A DNA stretch of 64,000 nucleotides, from assembly GCF_022867795.2 (NCBI RefSeq), contig NZ_CP107006.1, forward strand, positions 1,922,001 through 1,986,000, read 5' to 3'. The notes under the pieces are model-generated. The model saw only the letters and a list, made by a program, of their open reading frames with translations. It was not told the origin of the DNA and did no database searches. A program made the position numbers and the translations under genes. Origin of the DNA: Chitinophaga horti. Lineage in GTDB: Bacteria; Bacteroidota; Bacteroidia; Chitinophagales; Chitinophagaceae. Shown one piece after another: positions 62,152 to 64,000 of the stretch. Every line of letters begins with the position of its first letter. Within the stretch, counting starts at the first letter, position 1.

Positions 62152-62622
62152 TTGGCAAACCAGCAATTAGTTATTTATACAGATGGATCCTCCAGGGGAA
62201 ACCCGGGACCGGGTGGTTATGGCGTAGTATTATTATGGGGCAGCATCCGTAAGGAAATGGCCCAGGGCTACCGCAAAACCACCAACAACCGCATGGAGCT
62301 GCTCGCCGTGATCGTTGCACTCGAAGCATTGAAAAAGGATGGGCAGGATATCATCATTTACACGGATAGCCAGTATGTCGTGAACTCGGTAGAAAAGGGC
62401 TGGATATGGGGCTGGGTGAAAACTGGTTTCAAAGACAAAAAGAACAAAGACCTGTGGCAGCGTTTTATCCCATTGTACCGCAAGCATAAAGTAAAATTTG
62501 TGTGGGTAAAAGGCCACGCCACCAATGCCGAAAATAATCGTTGCGACATACTGGCCACCGAAGCGGCCGACGGAGGTAATCACCTCGTAGATGTCGGCTA
62601 CGAAAGCGGCGAAGCCAATTGA
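62152..62622 (+). CDS. rnhA: Ribonuclease HI
   Basis: The start is TTG at 62152, with AGGAAA just upstream; no ATG precedes the first strand. The 156-residue product has the acidic active site: Asp11 in IYTDGSSRGNPGPG, Glu49 in NNRMELLAV, Asp72 in IYTDSQYVVNSV and Asp132 in NNRCDILATEAA, with VWVKGHATNAEN carrying the conserved histidine. It degrades RNA in RNA-DNA hybrids. A -7-like TATTTTTG lies at 62125-62132. Confidence 0.95.
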   Translation: MANQQLVIYTDGSSRGNPGPGGYGVVLLWGSIRKEMAQGYRKTTNNRMELLAVIVALEALKKDGQDIIIYTDSQYVVNSVEKGWIWGWVKTGFKDKKNKDLWQRFIPLYRKHKVKFVWVKGHATNAENNRCDILATEAADGGNHLVDVGYESGEAN

Positions 62623-62640
62623 TCGTTTAGCATACAGCAT

Positions 62641-63666
62641 ATGGACCGTAAGCATTTCTTATCAGCCCTTGTTACTGCCGGCGCGGCCATGCCAGCCTTT
62701 GGCGCCGTGGCTACTTTGTCTGACGAGCGCCCGACGCAGGTGCCGCCTTACCTGAAGGCTGGCAGCACGGTGGGTATTACTTCTCCCGCCGGCCACATTA
62801 CCCGCGACGAAATAGCGCCTTCGGTAAAGCTGATGGAAAGCTGGGGATTTAAAGTAGTGATAGGCGATACGATCGGCAAAAGCGACTTCAGTTTCGGCGG
62901 TACCGACGAAGAACGTTACCGCGATCTGCAAAGGATGCTCGATGATCCGCAGATCGATGCGATCATGTGTGCCCGCGGCGGTTATGGCAGCGCGCGCATC
63001 GTCGACCGGCTTAGCCTGGAGAAGTTTAAGAAACACCCCAAATGGGTCATTGGTTTCAGTGATATTACGGTTTTACATAGCCACATTGCGAAACAGTGCA
63101 GCATCGCCACGCTGCACTCTAAAATGTGTAACAGTTTCCCGATCGACTTTTCCGCGGCAGACAGCATGGTGCAGGATACGATCCTTTCCATTCGGGATGC
63201 GTTAACCGGTAAAGCGATGCGTTACAACGCCGCTGCCGATCCAAACAACCGGATTGGCAAAGCAGATGGGGTGCTCGTAGGCGGTAACCTTTCCATGCTG
63301 GTGAGCGTGGCCGGCACCCGCTCCGAAATGGACACCAAAGGCAAAATACTATTCCTGGAAGAGGTGGGAGAGTACCTGTACAGCCTCGATCGTATGATGG
63401 GTAACCTCCAACGCTCCGGCAAACTCGATCAGCTGGCAGGGCTCATTATCGGTGGTTTCAACCGCATTAAACCGGATGATCCGGGTGAGGAGTTTGGTCG
63501 TACTTTGTACGACATTGTTTATGAGAAAGTAAAAGACTATAAATATCCTATTTGCTTCAACTTCCCGGTTGGCCACCAGCGTAACAACTACGCGTTGAAG
63601 TGCGGCGTGCGTCATCGCCTCGACGTAACGGCCGGTGGCGTGAAGTTGGAAGAAGTAAAACGCTAA
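62641..63666 (+). CDS. LD-carboxypeptidase (S66 family), probably exported
   Basis: The 341-residue product starts with MDRKHFLSALVTAGAAMPAF, resembling a signal or Tat-like region, then LKAGSTVGITSPAGHITRDE. Probable catalytic residues are Ser140 in VIGFSDITVLHSH, Glu240 or Glu241 in ILFLEEVGEYL and His312 in FPVGHQRNNYALK, fitting the Ser-Glu-His triad of peptidase family S66. These enzymes trim the terminal D-Ala of peptidoglycan tetrapeptides during cell-wall recycling; an exported member may act on the wall. It converges with the M28 gene, 3 bases apart. Confidence 0.92.
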   Translation: MDRKHFLSALVTAGAAMPAFGAVATLSDERPTQVPPYLKAGSTVGITSPAGHITRDEIAPSVKLMESWGFKVVIGDTIGKSDFSFGGTDEERYRDLQRMLDDPQIDAIMCARGGYGSARIVDRLSLEKFKKHPKWVIGFSDITVLHSHIAKQCSIATLHSKMCNSFPIDFSAADSMVQDTILSIRDALTGKAMRYNAAADPNNRIGKADGVLVGGNLSMLVSVAGTRSEMDTKGKILFLEEVGEYLYSLDRMMGNLQRSGKLDQLAGLIIGGFNRIKPDDPGEEFGRTLYDIVYEKVKDYKYPICFNFPVGHQRNNYALKCGVRHRLDVTAGGVKLEEVKR

Positions 63667-63669
63667 CCG

Positions 63670-64000
63670 TTACTTAGTTCCCTGCGGCAGCGGTTTACGC
63701 GGCAGTTTTTCCTCCCTTTGCGCGGTGTTGTATACAAACGCGGCCACAATCACAGCAGCTTGTTTCAGGTCATCGGCCACCAGGTGGTCATACGTATCCA
63801 TATTACTATGGTGCGTACGTGTATTGTATTCTATCGGGTCCTGTATAAACTGGAAGCCGGGCAGGTTAATTCCGTCAAAAGCCTGGTGGTCGGTACCGCC
63901 GGTATTGTTGATGGTAACGGTGCCGGCACCCAGGTCCTTAAACGGTTCCAGCCAGGCGGAAAAGATCGGGCCGCAGTCTTTGTTTTGCTGCAGGTAGATG
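63670..64000 (-). CDS. M28 family metallopeptidase, C-terminal part
   Basis: The minus strand is open from the window edge to a stop at 63670. The 109 residues visible read [20 protein letters not shown], then [20 protein letters not shown] and [20 protein letters not shown], followed by [20 protein letters not shown]. The DHQAFDG and [12 protein letters not shown] segments match the C-terminal part of M28-type aminopeptidases, with a zinc-binding histidine in the latter. The start lies outside the window, which is why it has no start codon here. Confidence 0.88.
   Translation of the reverse strand, partial: IYLQQNKDCGPIFSAWLEPFKDLGAGTVTINNTGGTDHQAFDGINLPGFQFIQDPIEYNTRTHHSNMDTYDHLVADDLKQAAVIVAAFVYNTAQREEKLPRKPLPQGTK

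Noticed and set aside
1..64000. CRISPR array, insertion sequence, prophage or replication origin
   Set aside because: No regularly spaced repeats, transposase, integrase, phage structural gene or DnaA-box cluster was seen.

Overview
The window looks like a chromosomal segment of a Bacteroidota bacterium, most likely a Chitinophagaceae relative (Chitinophaga-like). The reasons are two SusC/SusD outer-membrane pairs, a FecI/FecR-type sigma/anti-sigma pair with a DUF4974-type tail, many Sec-exported proteins and lipoproteins, weak Shine-Dalgarno sites, frequent TTG starts, and several TAnnTTTG-like -7 boxes just before start codons. This placement comes from gene content and motifs only.

Layout. 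1-2200: end of a luciferase-like oxidoreductase, a frameshifted pirin gene and a secreted thioredoxin-like protein. 2266-7056: an AT-richer island with a secreted papain-like protease translationally coupled to a secreted caspase-like protease, then a two-TM small protein overlapping a secreted helical protein. 7076-11805: YdeI-like protein, NIF3-like protein, a broken GNAT gene, stand-alone CheB esterase, FAD/NAD(P)-binding protein and DUF2383 protein. 12031-16051: secreted proteins of unknown role and a membrane-bound winged-helix regulator. 16062-22487: two MocR-type regulators, a CMD/AhpD-like protein, GNAT, HxlR regulator with a divergent quinone reductase-like flavoprotein, and an NmrA-like protein.

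22790-31343: sigma factor, FecR anti-sigma, SusC, SusD and a double beta-propeller protein, a self-contained nutrient-uptake locus with cell-surface signalling. 31344-33601: a decayed stretch around a tRNA-Leu(CAA) with a headless propeller gene, a propeller tail and a headless histidine kinase. 33664-40328: DUF1349 protein, then SusD/SusC and a lipoprotein on the minus strand. 40631-43329: B12-type radical SAM protein with a coupled unknown. 43811-53262: DUF1080 protein, sorbosone-dehydrogenase-like/cytochrome c fusion, SMP-30-like protein, DoxX-like membrane protein, phytoene-desaturase-like oxidoreductase, GH43 and an alpha/beta hydrolase. 53395-59670: two DUF2157-type membrane proteins, a lipid kinase divergent from an App1-like phosphatase, and a small sigma/anti-sigma pair. 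59678-64000: DinB, acyl-CoA carboxylase carboxyltransferase (frameshifted), RNase HI, LD-carboxypeptidase and the end of an M28 peptidase.

The best candidate for something undescribed is the papain/caspase pair with its downstream small genes, although both proteases carry signal peptides and so act outside the cytoplasm. A second theme is that four otherwise normal genes are each put back in frame by one added base. That pattern could be sequencing error or real decay, and it should be settled before any of them is called a pseudogene.
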